Shown here: positions 1-8,474 of the stretch, piece by piece
Layout of the letters: each line of letters begins with the position of its first letter
Numbering within the stretch: position 1 is the stretch's first letter
Assembly (NCBI GenBank): GCA_934162625.1
Contig: CAKPJM010000030.1
Coordinates: 1 to 17,140 of the forward strand
Length of the DNA stretch: 17,140 nucleotides
Source of the DNA: an uncultured Clostridia bacterium
Lineage (GTDB): Bacteria; Bacillota; Clostridia; TANB77; CAG-508
Reading direction: 5' to 3'
Position numbers and translations under genes: made by a program
The notes under the pieces: generated by a model
Database searches by the model: none
What the model was told of the DNA's origin: nothing
The model's input: only the letters and a program-made list of their open reading frames with translations

Positions 1-628
1 GTTTTAATATCTTTATTAATTCTTCTTCATCTTCATTAATTGTTTTAATATATTTTAAATCATTATTTATAAAATAATATCTTTCTGTTGTATTTTCATT
101 ATTATTAGTAAATTCTTCATATTCATATTCGATTCCATCTATAGTTTCTTTTCCTTTTTTACATTCTTGTGATTCTATACTCTTTAAATCTTCTTTTGTA
201 ATAAATACTGTATTTTCATCAAATGTTCCCTCATCTTTTCCTTTCATTTTTATATAAGCTTTCTCATCATGAGAAATTATATATGTAGTTTGATCTTTAT
301 ATATAGCAGTTATATGTTGCTTAGTAGTATTTACATCCATATACATATTTTCTCCCATTGTAGCTATAGTTGCAGTAAGATCTTCTTCTCCATCACCCAT
401 ATCTGCTTTTCCCTGTATTGCCATTACATATTTTTCACCTGAAAATACTTTATTAAGTGCATTGTATGTTTTAGATTTACCATTTTCTTCTGTTTTGTTT
501 TCTGTATTTACACTACTTTCATTTTTTGAATTTTCATCGTTATTCTTATTATTACCACATCCTGTGGTTGCAAATGCTAATGATATTATTAACATTATTG
601 CTAAAACTAATTTTAATAATTTTTTCAT
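1..628 (-). CDS. Putative secreted lipoprotein, C-terminus cut by window edge
   Basis: The frame is open from an ATG at 626-628 to base 1, giving about 209 residues with no stop, so the C-terminus lies outside the window. An AAGGAGGAG ribosome site sits just upstream of the ATG. The N-terminus has two Lys, a hydrophobic core of about 15 residues and a Cys at position 24 (FATTGC), which fits a type II lipoprotein signal peptide, although Thr at -3 is not the best lipobox residue. A low-complexity Asn/Glu/Lys/Ser linker (residues 25-52) follows, then a soluble domain with alternating polar and hydrophobic residues, suggesting beta-strands. No enzyme motif is visible. It lies 52 bases downstream of tyrS with no terminator between them, so read-through from tyrS is possible. 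The protein should be anchored to the outer face of the membrane; its function is unknown. Confidence 0.8.
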   Translation of the reverse strand, partial: MKKLLKLVLAIMLIISLAFATTGCGNNKNNDENSKNESSVNTENKTEENGKSKTYNALNKVFSGEKYVMAIQGKADMGDGEEDLTATIATMGENMYMDVNTTKQHITAIYKDQTTYIISHDEKAYIKMKGKDEGTFDENTVFITKEDLKSIESQECKKGKETIDGIEYEYEEFTNNNENTTERYYFINNDLKYIKTINEDEEELIKILK

Positions 629-680
629 ATTTCTCCTCCTTAATTATTTTTATTGTAATACATTATTTCACAACACCTTA

Positions 681-1916
681 TTATTTGTCAATACATATTT
701 TGCCTATATAATAATTCTTTTTTCCTCTTTTTATAATTAAAAATGTATTGTTTATAAGGTCTTGCTCTGTTATTGTCTTGTCTAAGTCTTTTACCTTCTC
801 TCCTTTTATTTCTATACTATTTCCAGAAATAAATTCTCTTGCTTGTCTTTTACTAGTTGCAACATTCATTTCTACTAATACATCTAATATATTTTTATTA
901 ATTTCTATTTCTTTTACTTCATTTCCTTTAAAAGCTTCTCCTAATTCTTCGTTTGATAAATCACTAAAGTTACCTTTAAACAAAGCTTCACTAATTCTTA
1001 CAGCTTTTTCGTATTCGTCTTTTCCATGTAAGTCTGTTATTATTTCTCTTGCAAGTATTTTGTGTGCTTCTCTTAATTCTGGATGCTCATTATGTTTTGC
1101 TTCTATCTCTTCTATTTCTTCTTTGCTTAAGAATGTTAATTTTTTTAAGTAACTAATAATCATTGTATCTTCAAGATTTACTAGGTATTGATATAATTCA
1201 TAACTTGATGTTTTATTTTTATCTAGCCATAGTGCATTTCCTTCTGTTTTTCCAAATTTAACTCCATTTGAATCTGTAACTAATGGCATTACCATTCCAT
1301 AAGCTGTTTTATCTGTTTTCTTTCTAATTAATTCTATTCCTGCTGTTATGTTTCCCCATTGGTCTGAGCCAGCAACTTGAAGAACACAATTCTTTGTTTC
1401 GTATAGATGTAAGAAATCTAGTGCTTGTAATATCATGTATGAAAACTCTGCATATGTAATACCTGTTTCCATTCTTGATCTTACTTTATCTTTTGCTAGC
1501 ATATATCCAACATTAAAGTATTTTCCGTAATCTCTTAAGAAATCTATAACATTTATGTCTTTTGTCCAGTCATAGTTATTTACAACTTCAAATCCAAATA
1601 TTTCTTTTGCTTGTTTTGTTAGTCCTTTAATATTATGTTCAACTGCTTCTTTTGTAATCATAGGTCTTTCTGCTGTAGGTTTAGGATCTCCAATTAATCC
1701 TGTTGCTCCACCTACTAACAAAATAGGTTTATGACCATATTTTGCAAGTCTTTTTGAAATTAAAAATGATGAATAATGACCAATATGCATGCTATCTGCT
1801 GTTGGGTCTGTTCCAATGTAAAATGTTAATTTCTCATTGTTTAGTTTATTAATTAGCTCTTCATCACTAATATCTTGAATTAATCCTCTCCATTTTAAAT
1901 CTTCGTACAAATTCAT
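681..1916 (-). CDS. tyrS: Tyrosyl-tRNA synthetase
   Basis: This is a class I aminoacyl-tRNA synthetase of 411 residues that charges tRNA-Tyr with tyrosine in the cytosol. The class I signature HIGH is at residues 44-47. The KMSKS-equivalent loop is KFGKT at 220-224, which is the bacterial TyrRS form. The tyrosine and adenylate pocket motif QVAGSDQW is near residue 180. A C-terminal S4 RNA-binding domain spans roughly 343-405. Length and motif order match full-length bacterial TyrS. The ATG is preceded by AAAGGATGAT. A complete T-box leader ending in a terminator lies directly upstream, so expression should rise when uncharged tRNA-Tyr accumulates. The next gene downstream is the lipoprotein gene, with no obvious terminator in the 52-base gap. 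Confidence 0.98.
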   Translation of the reverse strand: MNLYEDLKWRGLIQDISDEELINKLNNEKLTFYIGTDPTADSMHIGHYSSFLISKRLAKYGHKPILLVGGATGLIGDPKPTAERPMITKEAVEHNIKGLTKQAKEIFGFEVVNNYDWTKDINVIDFLRDYGKYFNVGYMLAKDKVRSRMETGITYAEFSYMILQALDFLHLYETKNCVLQVAGSDQWGNITAGIELIRKKTDKTAYGMVMPLVTDSNGVKFGKTEGNALWLDKNKTSSYELYQYLVNLEDTMIISYLKKLTFLSKEEIEEIEAKHNEHPELREAHKILAREIITDLHGKDEYEKAVRISEALFKGNFSDLSNEELGEAFKGNEVKEIEINKNILDVLVEMNVATSKRQAREFISGNSIEIKGEKVKDLDKTITEQDLINNTFLIIKRGKKNYYIGKICIDK

Positions 1917-1964
1917 AATATCATCCTTTCTTAATTATAGGGTATCCAAAGTATATCTCTATAA

Positions 1965-2200
1965 GTCTAAAAAACCAATTCATCCTAGTTAAAGGACGAA
2001 TTGGTTTAAATTCCGTGGTACCACCTTTATTCACAATATTTTATATTGCCTCAATTAATGCTTATTCGTAGCTACACGTTAGTTACTATAAGAATTGTAA
2101 TTCAAATTTTATATTCTAGTAATTTCCACCAACCATTACCTCTCTATTAGTAACTATAAAATTCTACTGGTTTTCTTTTTAAAACATAACTAAATTAACT
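1965..2200 (-). ncRNA. T-box leader (tyrosine) of tyrS
   Basis: On the minus strand the leader runs from about 2200 to the terminator ending near 1970. The base of Stem I is formed by TAGTTACTA (2148-2156 on the plus strand) and its complement at 2080-2088. Between them are the AGAGAGG and GGTTGGTGGAA stretches typical of Stem I. The best specifier candidate is TAC (plus 2097-2099, within GAATTACAATTC), a tyrosine codon that matches the downstream gene. The T-box antiterminator sequence AAGGTGGTACCACGG is at 2013-2027. Its TGGT would pair with the ACCA end of a tRNA with discriminator A, as tRNA-Tyr has. Uncharged tRNA-Tyr should stabilise the antiterminator and permit read-through. Confidence 0.95.
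1969..2007 (-). terminator. Regulated intrinsic terminator of the tyrS T-box
   Basis: The minus strand reads AAACCAATTCGTCC, a short loop, then a matching arm GGATGAATTGGTTT followed by a run of T. The 5' part of this hairpin lies directly after the T-box motif, as expected for mutually exclusive terminator and antiterminator forms. Confidence 0.92.
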
Positions 2201-2207
2201 TGCAACC

Positions 2208-2236
2208 ATTTTAACATTTTAAAATGGTATTGTCAA
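2208..2236 (-). promoter_or_regulatory. Sigma-A type promoter for the tyrS leader
   Basis: A perfect -35 TTGACA (plus 2231-2236) and a -10 TAAAAT (plus 2208-2213) are separated by 17 bases. The predicted start near 2200 is just upstream of Stem I of the T-box. The promoter sits only 15 bases past the stop codon of the penicillin-binding protein gene. Confidence 0.8.
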
Positions 2237-2251
2237 ATAAATAATTTAATC

Positions 2252-4030
2252 TTACTCAAATAATGTTCTTATTATTTTCTTTAAATATCTACTTCCTCCG
2301 TTTGAGCCACCATCTTCTACCATACTTACTATTAGCATTGATTTGTCTAATTCTTCATCTACTGTAAAGCAATTAAACCAACCTAAGGTTTTTCCTTTTT
2401 CTTCTTTTGATGCTTTAAGTTCTGCTGTTCCTGTTTTTCCTGCTAGTTTTACTCCATTTACTTTTAAATCATGTGCTGTTCCTGTTGGACTTTCTACTAC
2501 TTGTATTAAATCTTCTTTTATTATATTTGCCGCTTCTTTTGAAAAAGCATTTTTTACCAAATATTCCTTTTCTCTATTTTCTTTGTATTCTATATATGGT
2601 TTTATCATATTGCCTTCATTTACAAATGCTGAATATATAGATGCCATATGTATTGGATTTACTAATAATTGTCCTTGACCATATCCACTATCTGCAAGTG
2701 TTGCTTCTCTTTCTATTCTTCCAGAATTAGAATATGTTGACTTATTAGTGTCTAGTTCAAAATCTATATCTTCATTAAATTTTATTTTGTCTAGTCCTTC
2801 TGTAAATGTTTTTTCTCCAATTTTTAATACTGCTTGTGCAAAATAAATATTGTCTGAATGTATTAAAGCATTTTTTAGATTTTTCTTTCCGCTATATGCT
2901 GTAAGTGTTGTTATTTTGTGATCTCCCCAAGAACTATTTTTTTGCCATGCAAGCCCTGAATAATTAAACTCATCATCTTCGCTTAAATTCCCAGTTGTTA
3001 GTCCTATTGCTCCTGTAATTGGTTTGAATGTTGAGCCTGGACACCAAGTTGATATAAATCTTGTAAATAGCGGTTTTGCTTCATTAGTGCTTATACTATT
3101 CCACTCATCATTTGTCATACCTGTAACAAATTTATTAGGGTCATATGATGGTGTGCTAACTAATGCCAGAATTTCTCCTGTTTGCGGATTCATCACAACA
3201 AAAAATCCTTTATCATTTTTTATTTTTTCATATAGTTTTGTTTGAAGATTAATATCTATTGTAAGCTTTATATCTTCTCCATCATTCCCTTTTGTTTCTG
3301 CTATTGTTTTTACTATATTTCCATTATTGTCTTCTATATATATCTTTAATCCGTCTTTCCCTTTTAGCCTTTCTTCATATACTTGCTCTAATCCAGTTTT
3401 TCCAATAATAGAATGAGCATTATACCCCTTTTCAGCCTTGCTTTCTAATTCTTCTGCTGTTATTCCTTGAACATATCCTGTTATATGTGCTGTTATGTCT
3501 TTGTATGGATATTCTCTATTTGTTTTAGTTTCTGCAAGTATATTTCCATTTCTATCCAATATACTTCCTCTTTTTCCTTCTGTATTGCTAACTCTAACTT
3601 TATAGCCATTATTTAGCTCTGGAAATATTAAGTTTGATGACCATTCTATTTTGTACTTTTTGCTATCATCTTTACTTAACTTTGCTGTGTTTTCAAACTC
3701 CACATCTCCAGCACTTGTATTCATTTTTGTTAGATATGTAATTATTACTTTATTCTTTTCATTTTGAGTTGAAGTTATTTCTATTTTTATTTTCTTTGCA
3801 TGTATTCCTTCATATATATTTTTGTTTCTTTTTAAGAATTCTTCTTTATCTGTATTTGAGTGTACCATATTATACATTTCTTCATAATTTTGCTTTTCTA
3901 TATATGCAAAATATGTTTTTAGTATCTCTTCTGGATTTTGTTTCTCTTTGCTTAATACTAATATTGCTACTGTTATTAATGCTATTACTGCTACTGCAAT
4001 TACTGATATTATTACTACTTTTTTCTTCAT
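2252..4030 (-). CDS. Class B3 penicillin-binding protein transpeptidase (MecA_N / PbpC type)
   Basis: This membrane-anchored D,D-transpeptidase cross-links peptidoglycan outside the membrane. It has 592 residues from the chosen start. Residues 5-27 form one N-terminal membrane helix. An NTF2-like MecA_N domain covers about 32-145. The dimerisation domain begins with RGSILDR (154-160). The transpeptidase domain has the three active-site motifs: STFK (333-336, nucleophile Ser333), SDN (392-394) and KTG (532-534). The order and length match the PBP3 / MecA / PBP5fm group, some of whose members bind beta-lactams poorly; resistance here is not shown. An upstream in-frame TTG (4045) would overlap the ribosome site, and GGAGG (4039-4043) lies 8 bases before the ATG at 4030, so the ATG is preferred. 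No glycosyltransferase domain is present, which fits class B. Confidence 0.95.
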   Translation of the reverse strand: MKKKVVIISVIAVAVIALITVAILVLSKEKQNPEEILKTYFAYIEKQNYEEMYNMVHSNTDKEEFLKRNKNIYEGIHAKKIKIEITSTQNEKNKVIITYLTKMNTSAGDVEFENTAKLSKDDSKKYKIEWSSNLIFPELNNGYKVRVSNTEGKRGSILDRNGNILAETKTNREYPYKDITAHITGYVQGITAEELESKAEKGYNAHSIIGKTGLEQVYEERLKGKDGLKIYIEDNNGNIVKTIAETKGNDGEDIKLTIDINLQTKLYEKIKNDKGFFVVMNPQTGEILALVSTPSYDPNKFVTGMTNDEWNSISTNEAKPLFTRFISTWCPGSTFKPITGAIGLTTGNLSEDDEFNYSGLAWQKNSSWGDHKITTLTAYSGKKNLKNALIHSDNIYFAQAVLKIGEKTFTEGLDKIKFNEDIDFELDTNKSTYSNSGRIEREATLADSGYGQGQLLVNPIHMASIYSAFVNEGNMIKPYIEYKENREKEYLVKNAFSKEAANIIKEDLIQVVESPTGTAHDLKVNGVKLAGKTGTAELKASKEEKGKTLGWFNCFTVDEELDKSMLIVSMVEDGGSNGGSRYLKKIIRTLFE

Positions 4031-4077
4031 CAATTTTTCCTCCAATAATATTTACAGATTTTGCTACGTCTGCAAAT

Positions 4078-4106
4078 ATTTTACTATTAATATCTATTTT
4101 ATGCAA
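4078..4106 (-). promoter_or_regulatory. Probable promoter of the penicillin-binding protein gene
   Basis: TTGCAT (plus 4101-4106) and TAAAAT (plus 4078-4083) are 17 bases apart. The predicted start near 4071 gives a leader of about 40 bases. The gene can therefore be expressed independently of the ABC transporter operon upstream. Confidence 0.65.
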
Positions 4107-4171
4107 TCGACTGTTGGTAGATTTCTATATTTTTGCTAAATTTTTATACTAAAATAGAAGAGCCTAAAATT

Positions 4172-4237
4172 AAAACGAATGGGGACAGACCCCTTTTGTT
4201 CCGATTGAAACAAAAGGGGTCTGTCCCCATTCGTTTT
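4172..4237. repeat. Perfect 29-bp inverted repeat with GGGGACAGACCCC core
   Basis: The arms at 4172-4200 and 4209-4237 are perfect reverse complements around an 8-base loop (CCGATTGA). Each arm contains AATGGGGACAGACCCC. The repeat begins 7 bases past the stop of the downstream ABC gene, so it may also help end that transcript, although no clean T run follows. The GC-rich core stands out against AT-rich surroundings. A related core occurs at 10066-10136. The form resembles REP-like elements mobilised by Y1 (RAYT) transposases; that assignment is inference. Short open frames across it are by-products of the palindrome. Confidence 0.85.
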
Positions 4238-4244
4238 TACCATC

Positions 4245-6077
4245 TTATACTGCTTCATCTTCATCGAATTGACTATTGTATAAATCTGCATAGAATCCAT
4301 TTTTTGCAAGTAGTTCTTCATGTGTTCCCTGTTCTACTATATCTCCATGATTCATTACTAATATTAAGTCTGCATTTTTTATTGTTGAAAGTCTATGTGC
4401 AATTATAAAACTTGTTCTCCCTTTCATTAAATTATCCATTGCTGATTGTATTTGTATTTCTGTTCTTGTATCTATTGAACTTGTTGCTTCATCTAATATT
4501 AGTATTTTTGGATCCGCAAGTATTACTCTTGCAATTGTTAGTAATTGTTTTTGTCCTGCTGATACATTGCTTGATTCTTCATTTAATACAGAATTATATC
4601 CGTTTGGAAGTGTTTTTATAAAGTGATGCACATGTGCTGCTTTTGCGGCTTCTATAACTTCACTGTCGCTTGCCTCTGGTTTTCCATATTTAATATTTTC
4701 TTTAACAGTTCCTCCAAATAACCATGTATCTTGAAGTACCATTCCAAACATTTTTCTTAAATCTCCACGTTTAAAGTCTTTTATATTATGACCATCTACT
4801 AAAATTTCTCCACTATTTACATCATAGAACCTCATAAGTAGTTTTACCATTGTTGTTTTACCTGCTCCAGTTGGTCCAACTATTGCAATTTTTTGTCCTT
4901 CTTTAACGTCTGCATTAAAGTTCTTTATTATTATTTTATCTTCGTCATAACCAAATTTAACGTTTTTGAATTCTACATTTCCTTTTAGCTTATTTGTATC
5001 TATTCCTTTATCGCTTTCTTCTACTTCTTCTGGTTCTTCTAAAAATTCAAATACTCTTTCTGCTGCTGCAACCATAGATTGTAGCATTCCAGATACTTGT
5101 GCAATTTGCATTATTGGTTGTGTAAATTGCTTGTTATATTGTATAAAACTTTGTATATTACCAACTGTAATTTTTCCTTGAACTGCTAAGTATCCACCTA
5201 AAACTGCTACTACAACATATCCAACATTTCCAATAAAGTTCATTACTGGGTGCATTAATCCTGACAAAAATTGTGATTTCCATCCAGATGAATATAGTTC
5301 TTTGTTTGCTTTTTCAAATTTTTCTATTTCTTGTTGTTCTCCATTAAATGCTTTTACAATTGTATGTCCTCCATAAACTTCTTCTACCTGGCCATTTACA
5401 TGTCCTAAATATGCTTGTTGCTTTTGGAAATATTTTTGTGATTTTGTTACAATTTTCTTTACTATAACTGCTGATATAGGCAATATTATTAATGATGCTA
5501 TTGTCATTGTTACACTAATAGATAACATCATTACAATTATTCCTATTATTGTACATGTTGATGTAATTATTTGTGTAATACTTTGGTTAAGGTTTTGAGA
5601 AAGTGTATCTATATCATTTGTTATTACAGATAACACCTCTCCGTTTGTTTTTTTATCAAAGTATTTCATTGGAAGTTTATTTATTTTTTGTGCTATATCA
5701 TTTCTTATTTTATATGTTAGCTTTTGTGCAACAGATGTCATTGTAAATCCTTGTATTAGTGAAAATAATGCACTTATTACATATAGCCCCAAAAGTGTTA
5801 ATAGGATTTTTAAAATCTTTGAATAATCAATTCCGCTTCCGCCAGATAATTTACTAATTATTCCGTTAAAGATTTCTGTTGTTGCATTTCCTAATATTTT
5901 AGGTCCAACTATCGAAAATATTGTACTTCCTATTGCAAAAATTATTACTATTGTTATTGCTAGTTTATATTTTGATAAATAGTTGTTTATTAATTTTTTA
6001 GTTGTTGCTTTAAAATTCTTTGCTTTTGCTTGGGTATTCATTCCCGGTCTTCCTGGTCCTCCCATTGGTCCTGGCAT
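4245..6077 (-). CDS. ABC exporter subunit 2, membrane domain plus ATPase, catalytically canonical half
   Basis: This is a 610-residue type IV ABC exporter half with an N-terminal membrane domain (helices from about 38 to 330) and a C-terminal nucleotide-binding domain. Walker A is GPTGAGKT (401-408), the Q-loop is Gln449 and Walker B ends in Asp529-Glu530, so the catalytic Glu is present. The switch His is 561 (HRLST). The signature motif is SAGQ (506-509) rather than SGGQ. The N-terminus is Gly/Pro/Met rich (MPGPMGGPGRPGM). The ATG overlaps the last base of the partner's TAA stop, with an AGGAGGTGATAG ribosome site inside the partner's end, so translation is coupled. It pairs with the upstream gene as in the BmrCD, LmrCD and TM287/288 heterodimers. 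Substrate is unknown; drugs, lipids or peptides are possible. Confidence 0.93.
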   Translation of the reverse strand: MPGPMGGPGRPGMNTQAKAKNFKATTKKLINNYLSKYKLAITIVIIFAIGSTIFSIVGPKILGNATTEIFNGIISKLSGGSGIDYSKILKILLTLLGLYVISALFSLIQGFTMTSVAQKLTYKIRNDIAQKINKLPMKYFDKKTNGEVLSVITNDIDTLSQNLNQSITQIITSTCTIIGIIVMMLSISVTMTIASLIILPISAVIVKKIVTKSQKYFQKQQAYLGHVNGQVEEVYGGHTIVKAFNGEQQEIEKFEKANKELYSSGWKSQFLSGLMHPVMNFIGNVGYVVVAVLGGYLAVQGKITVGNIQSFIQYNKQFTQPIMQIAQVSGMLQSMVAAAERVFEFLEEPEEVEESDKGIDTNKLKGNVEFKNVKFGYDEDKIIIKNFNADVKEGQKIAIVGPTGAGKTTMVKLLMRFYDVNSGEILVDGHNIKDFKRGDLRKMFGMVLQDTWLFGGTVKENIKYGKPEASDSEVIEAAKAAHVHHFIKTLPNGYNSVLNEESSNVSAGQKQLLTIARVILADPKILILDEATSSIDTRTEIQIQSAMDNLMKGRTSFIIAHRLSTIKNADLILVMNHGDIVEQGTHEELLAKNGFYADLYNSQFDEDEAV

Positions 6078-8341
6078 TATCTATCACCTCCTGCATCTTC
6101 TAGTTCTTCTTTAGATAATTGTGACATTGCAATTTCCTTATATTGCTCGCAGCTTTTCATAAGCTCTTTGTGAGTACCTTTTCCTACAATTTTTCCTTCT
6201 TCTAGTACTATTATTTGGTCTGCATTTAAAATTGTACTAATTCTTTGTGCAACTATAATTACTGTTTTACCAGCTGTTTGTTTTGCAAGTTCTTCTCGTA
6301 ATTTGCTGTCTGTTTTAAAGTCTAATGCTGAAAAACTATCATCAAATACTATAATTTCTGGGTCTATTGCTATTGCTCTTGCTATTGATAAACGCTGTTT
6401 TTGTCCACCAGATACGTTGTTTCCACCTTGGGCAATTTCTGATTTATATTTCTTTTCCTTTGCTTCTATAAATTCTGTTGCTTGTGCAATTTCTGCTGCT
6501 TTTACCATTTGTTCATCAGACATATCTGGGTTTCCATATTTTATGTTTGATTCTATCGTTCCAGAGAAAAGCATTCCTTTTTGTGGTACAAAGCCTATTC
6601 TTTTTCTCAATTCTTTTTGAGGTACGTTCTTTATATTAACTCCATCTATTAGTAGTTCTCCACCTGTTACATCATAAAAGCGAGGTATTAGGTTTACAAC
6701 TGTAGATTTTCCGCTTCCCGTGCTTCCAATTAATGCTGTTGTTTCTCCTGGTTTTGCTACAAAGTTTATATCTTCTAGTATTTCTGTATCTGCATCTGGA
6801 TATCTAAAAGAAACGTTTTTAAACTCTACATATCCCTTTTTATCTTCTACAAATTCTTTTGTTTCTGGTTTATCTTCTATTGAAGGTTCTGTTTCTAATA
6901 CATCATTAATACGTTTTGCAGAAACAGAAGCTCTTGGTAGCATTATTGATATCATAGATATGAATAAGAAAGATATTACAATTTGCATTGTATATTGGAT
7001 AAATGCCATCATATCTCCTACTTGCATTATTCCTTCATCTACTTTGTGTCCTCCTACCCATATAATTAAAAGCATAATTGCATTCATAACAAACATTAAT
7101 GCAGGCATCATTATACTCATTGCCCTATTTACAAATATGTTTGCTTTCATATAGTCTTTGTTAGCATTATCAAATCTTTTTTCTTCTCTTTTTTCTGTGT
7201 TAAATGCTCTTATTACTGGAAGTCCTGTTAAGATTTCTCTAGAAACTAAATTCAATTTATCTATTAAATCTTGTAGCTTTTTGAATTTTGGCATTGCTAC
7301 TATAAATAAAGTTAAAATAATAAATAGTATCGCTCCTATTGCAACTCCTATTATCCACGCCATAGAATTATTGCTACGAGCCAAAACTCTTGTAAATCCA
7401 CCAATACCAATAATTGGTGCATATACTACTGTTCTAAAAAGCATTGTAAGTAACATTTGGATTTGTTGAATATCATTTGTACTACGTGTAATTAATGAAG
7501 CTGTTGAAAATTCATTAAATTCTTTTCTTGTAAATTGCAATACTTTTTTAAACACTTTATCTCTTAAAATTCTTCCGAGTGTAGCTGCAACTCTTGATGA
7601 TAATAGCATTATTATTACTGCTGCTATCATACTAATTAATGCTATACCAATCATTTGAAGTCCTGTTAAAACTATGTATCTATTTTGTATATTATCTGTA
7701 TTTACTCCTATTTCTGTATACTCTTTTTTAGTTGCTTGAACAGCTGCTTGATCTACCATTGTTCCTAGTTTTTCGTCTATTTGTTTATTTATTTCTGTAA
7801 TAAAATTCTCTTTTTGTTCATTTGGCATATTTTTTATTAGGTCTATTAGTGGCATTTGTGCCATTACTTGTTTTTGTTCTTCTGGCATATTTAAAAGCAT
7901 TTGCTCTTTCATTCCATTTGCCATTTCTTCATTTTGTATAAAATATAATGTCATAAATGGTTTTGTAATTAACTCATCCAATTCTTCTTTTTGCTCTTTA
8001 TTAATTTTATTTAGTTTATATAAATCTTGATTTTCTAGCTCTGGATAATCTTTTTGTAACTTACTATACTCTTCTTGAGATAAATTGTTTTTAGATATTA
8101 AAGTATAATTACTTAATATTTCTTTATCTTTGTCTGTAAATATTAATAAATTATCCATTTGTGACTTTCTAATTACCTCTGGTGCAACATACTCAATACC
8201 ACCTGCTTGAATACCTGTATTTACTATTTTAGATGTATAATCTGGAAGTGTTAAATCTGTCCATGCTTGCAAGCATAAAAGTACTACTATAAACACCACA
8301 GATAGCCATGATTTTTTTAAGTTTTTTAATATTTTTAACAT
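6077..8341 (-). CDS. ABC exporter subunit 1 with degenerate ATP site and large extracellular insert
   Basis: This is a 754-residue exporter half. A long hydrophilic segment (about residues 35-220) separates helix 1 from helix 2 and should lie outside the cell; it is rich in Glu, Lys, Gln and Met. The ATPase domain has Walker A GSTGSGKST (539-547), Gln587 and a canonical signature SGGQ (644-647). However, Walker B ends Asp667-Asp668 in place of Asp-Glu, and the switch His is replaced by Gln699 (AQRIST). These are the hallmark changes of the degenerate subunit in heterodimeric exporters. The degenerate site also uses the other subunit's signature, which here is SAGQ. AAAGGAGGAACAG precedes the ATG. 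It is the first gene of a two-gene operon. Confidence 0.93.
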   Translation of the reverse strand: MLKILKNLKKSWLSVVFIVVLLCLQAWTDLTLPDYTSKIVNTGIQAGGIEYVAPEVIRKSQMDNLLIFTDKDKEILSNYTLISKNNLSQEEYSKLQKDYPELENQDLYKLNKINKEQKEELDELITKPFMTLYFIQNEEMANGMKEQMLLNMPEEQKQVMAQMPLIDLIKNMPNEQKENFITEINKQIDEKLGTMVDQAAVQATKKEYTEIGVNTDNIQNRYIVLTGLQMIGIALISMIAAVIIMLLSSRVAATLGRILRDKVFKKVLQFTRKEFNEFSTASLITRSTNDIQQIQMLLTMLFRTVVYAPIIGIGGFTRVLARSNNSMAWIIGVAIGAILFIILTLFIVAMPKFKKLQDLIDKLNLVSREILTGLPVIRAFNTEKREEKRFDNANKDYMKANIFVNRAMSIMMPALMFVMNAIMLLIIWVGGHKVDEGIMQVGDMMAFIQYTMQIVISFLFISMISIMLPRASVSAKRINDVLETEPSIEDKPETKEFVEDKKGYVEFKNVSFRYPDADTEILEDINFVAKPGETTALIGSTGSGKSTVVNLIPRFYDVTGGELLIDGVNIKNVPQKELRKRIGFVPQKGMLFSGTIESNIKYGNPDMSDEQMVKAAEIAQATEFIEAKEKKYKSEIAQGGNNVSGGQKQRLSIARAIAIDPEIIVFDDSFSALDFKTDSKLREELAKQTAGKTVIIVAQRISTILNADQIIVLEEGKIVGKGTHKELMKSCEQYKEIAMSQLSKEELEDAGGDR

Positions 8342-8373
8342 CTGTTCCTCCTTTTTGTATATGTATATAAAAT

Positions 8374-8386
8374 CAGCTTAAAGCTG
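8374..8386. promoter_or_regulatory. Palindrome CAGCTTAAAGCTG in the ABC operon leader
   Basis: A perfect 13-bp odd palindrome lies between the promoter and the start codon of the first ABC gene, within the untranslated leader. It could bind a dimeric regulator or be a small RNA hairpin. No regulator gene is adjacent to this operon in the window. Confidence 0.35.
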
Positions 8387-8404
8387 TATTTCCCTAACTA
8401 AAAT

Positions 8405-8433
8405 ATTGTATTAAACACATAAATATTTGTCAA
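8405..8433 (-). promoter_or_regulatory. Promoter of the ABC exporter operon
   Basis: A perfect TTGACA (plus 8428-8433) and TACAAT (plus 8405-8410) are separated by 17 bases. The predicted start near 8398 gives a leader of about 57 bases. Confidence 0.8.
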
Positions 8434-8474
8434 GATTTTACTATAAAGATATTAAAATAGTATTAAAAAAGTGT

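Noticed and set aside
462..740. Plus-strand frame over the lipoprotein start and tyrS end
   Set aside because: Phe/Leu-rich composition typical of the complement of Lys-rich coding sequence; the minus-strand genes have ribosome sites and motifs.
2201..2230. CCATTTTA / TAAAATGG inverted repeat as terminator of the transpeptidase gene
   Set aside because: Weak AT stem with no T run; it overlaps the tyrS -10 box and is better seen as part of the promoter region.
4031..4045. Upstream TTG start of the penicillin-binding protein
   Set aside because: It would include the ribosome site itself as codons; the ATG at 4030 has ideal spacing.
4133..4408. Short open frames on both strands over the palindrome
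   Set aside because: They exist because the inverted repeat reads similarly in both directions, and they overlap the end of the ABC transporter gene. No start signals.
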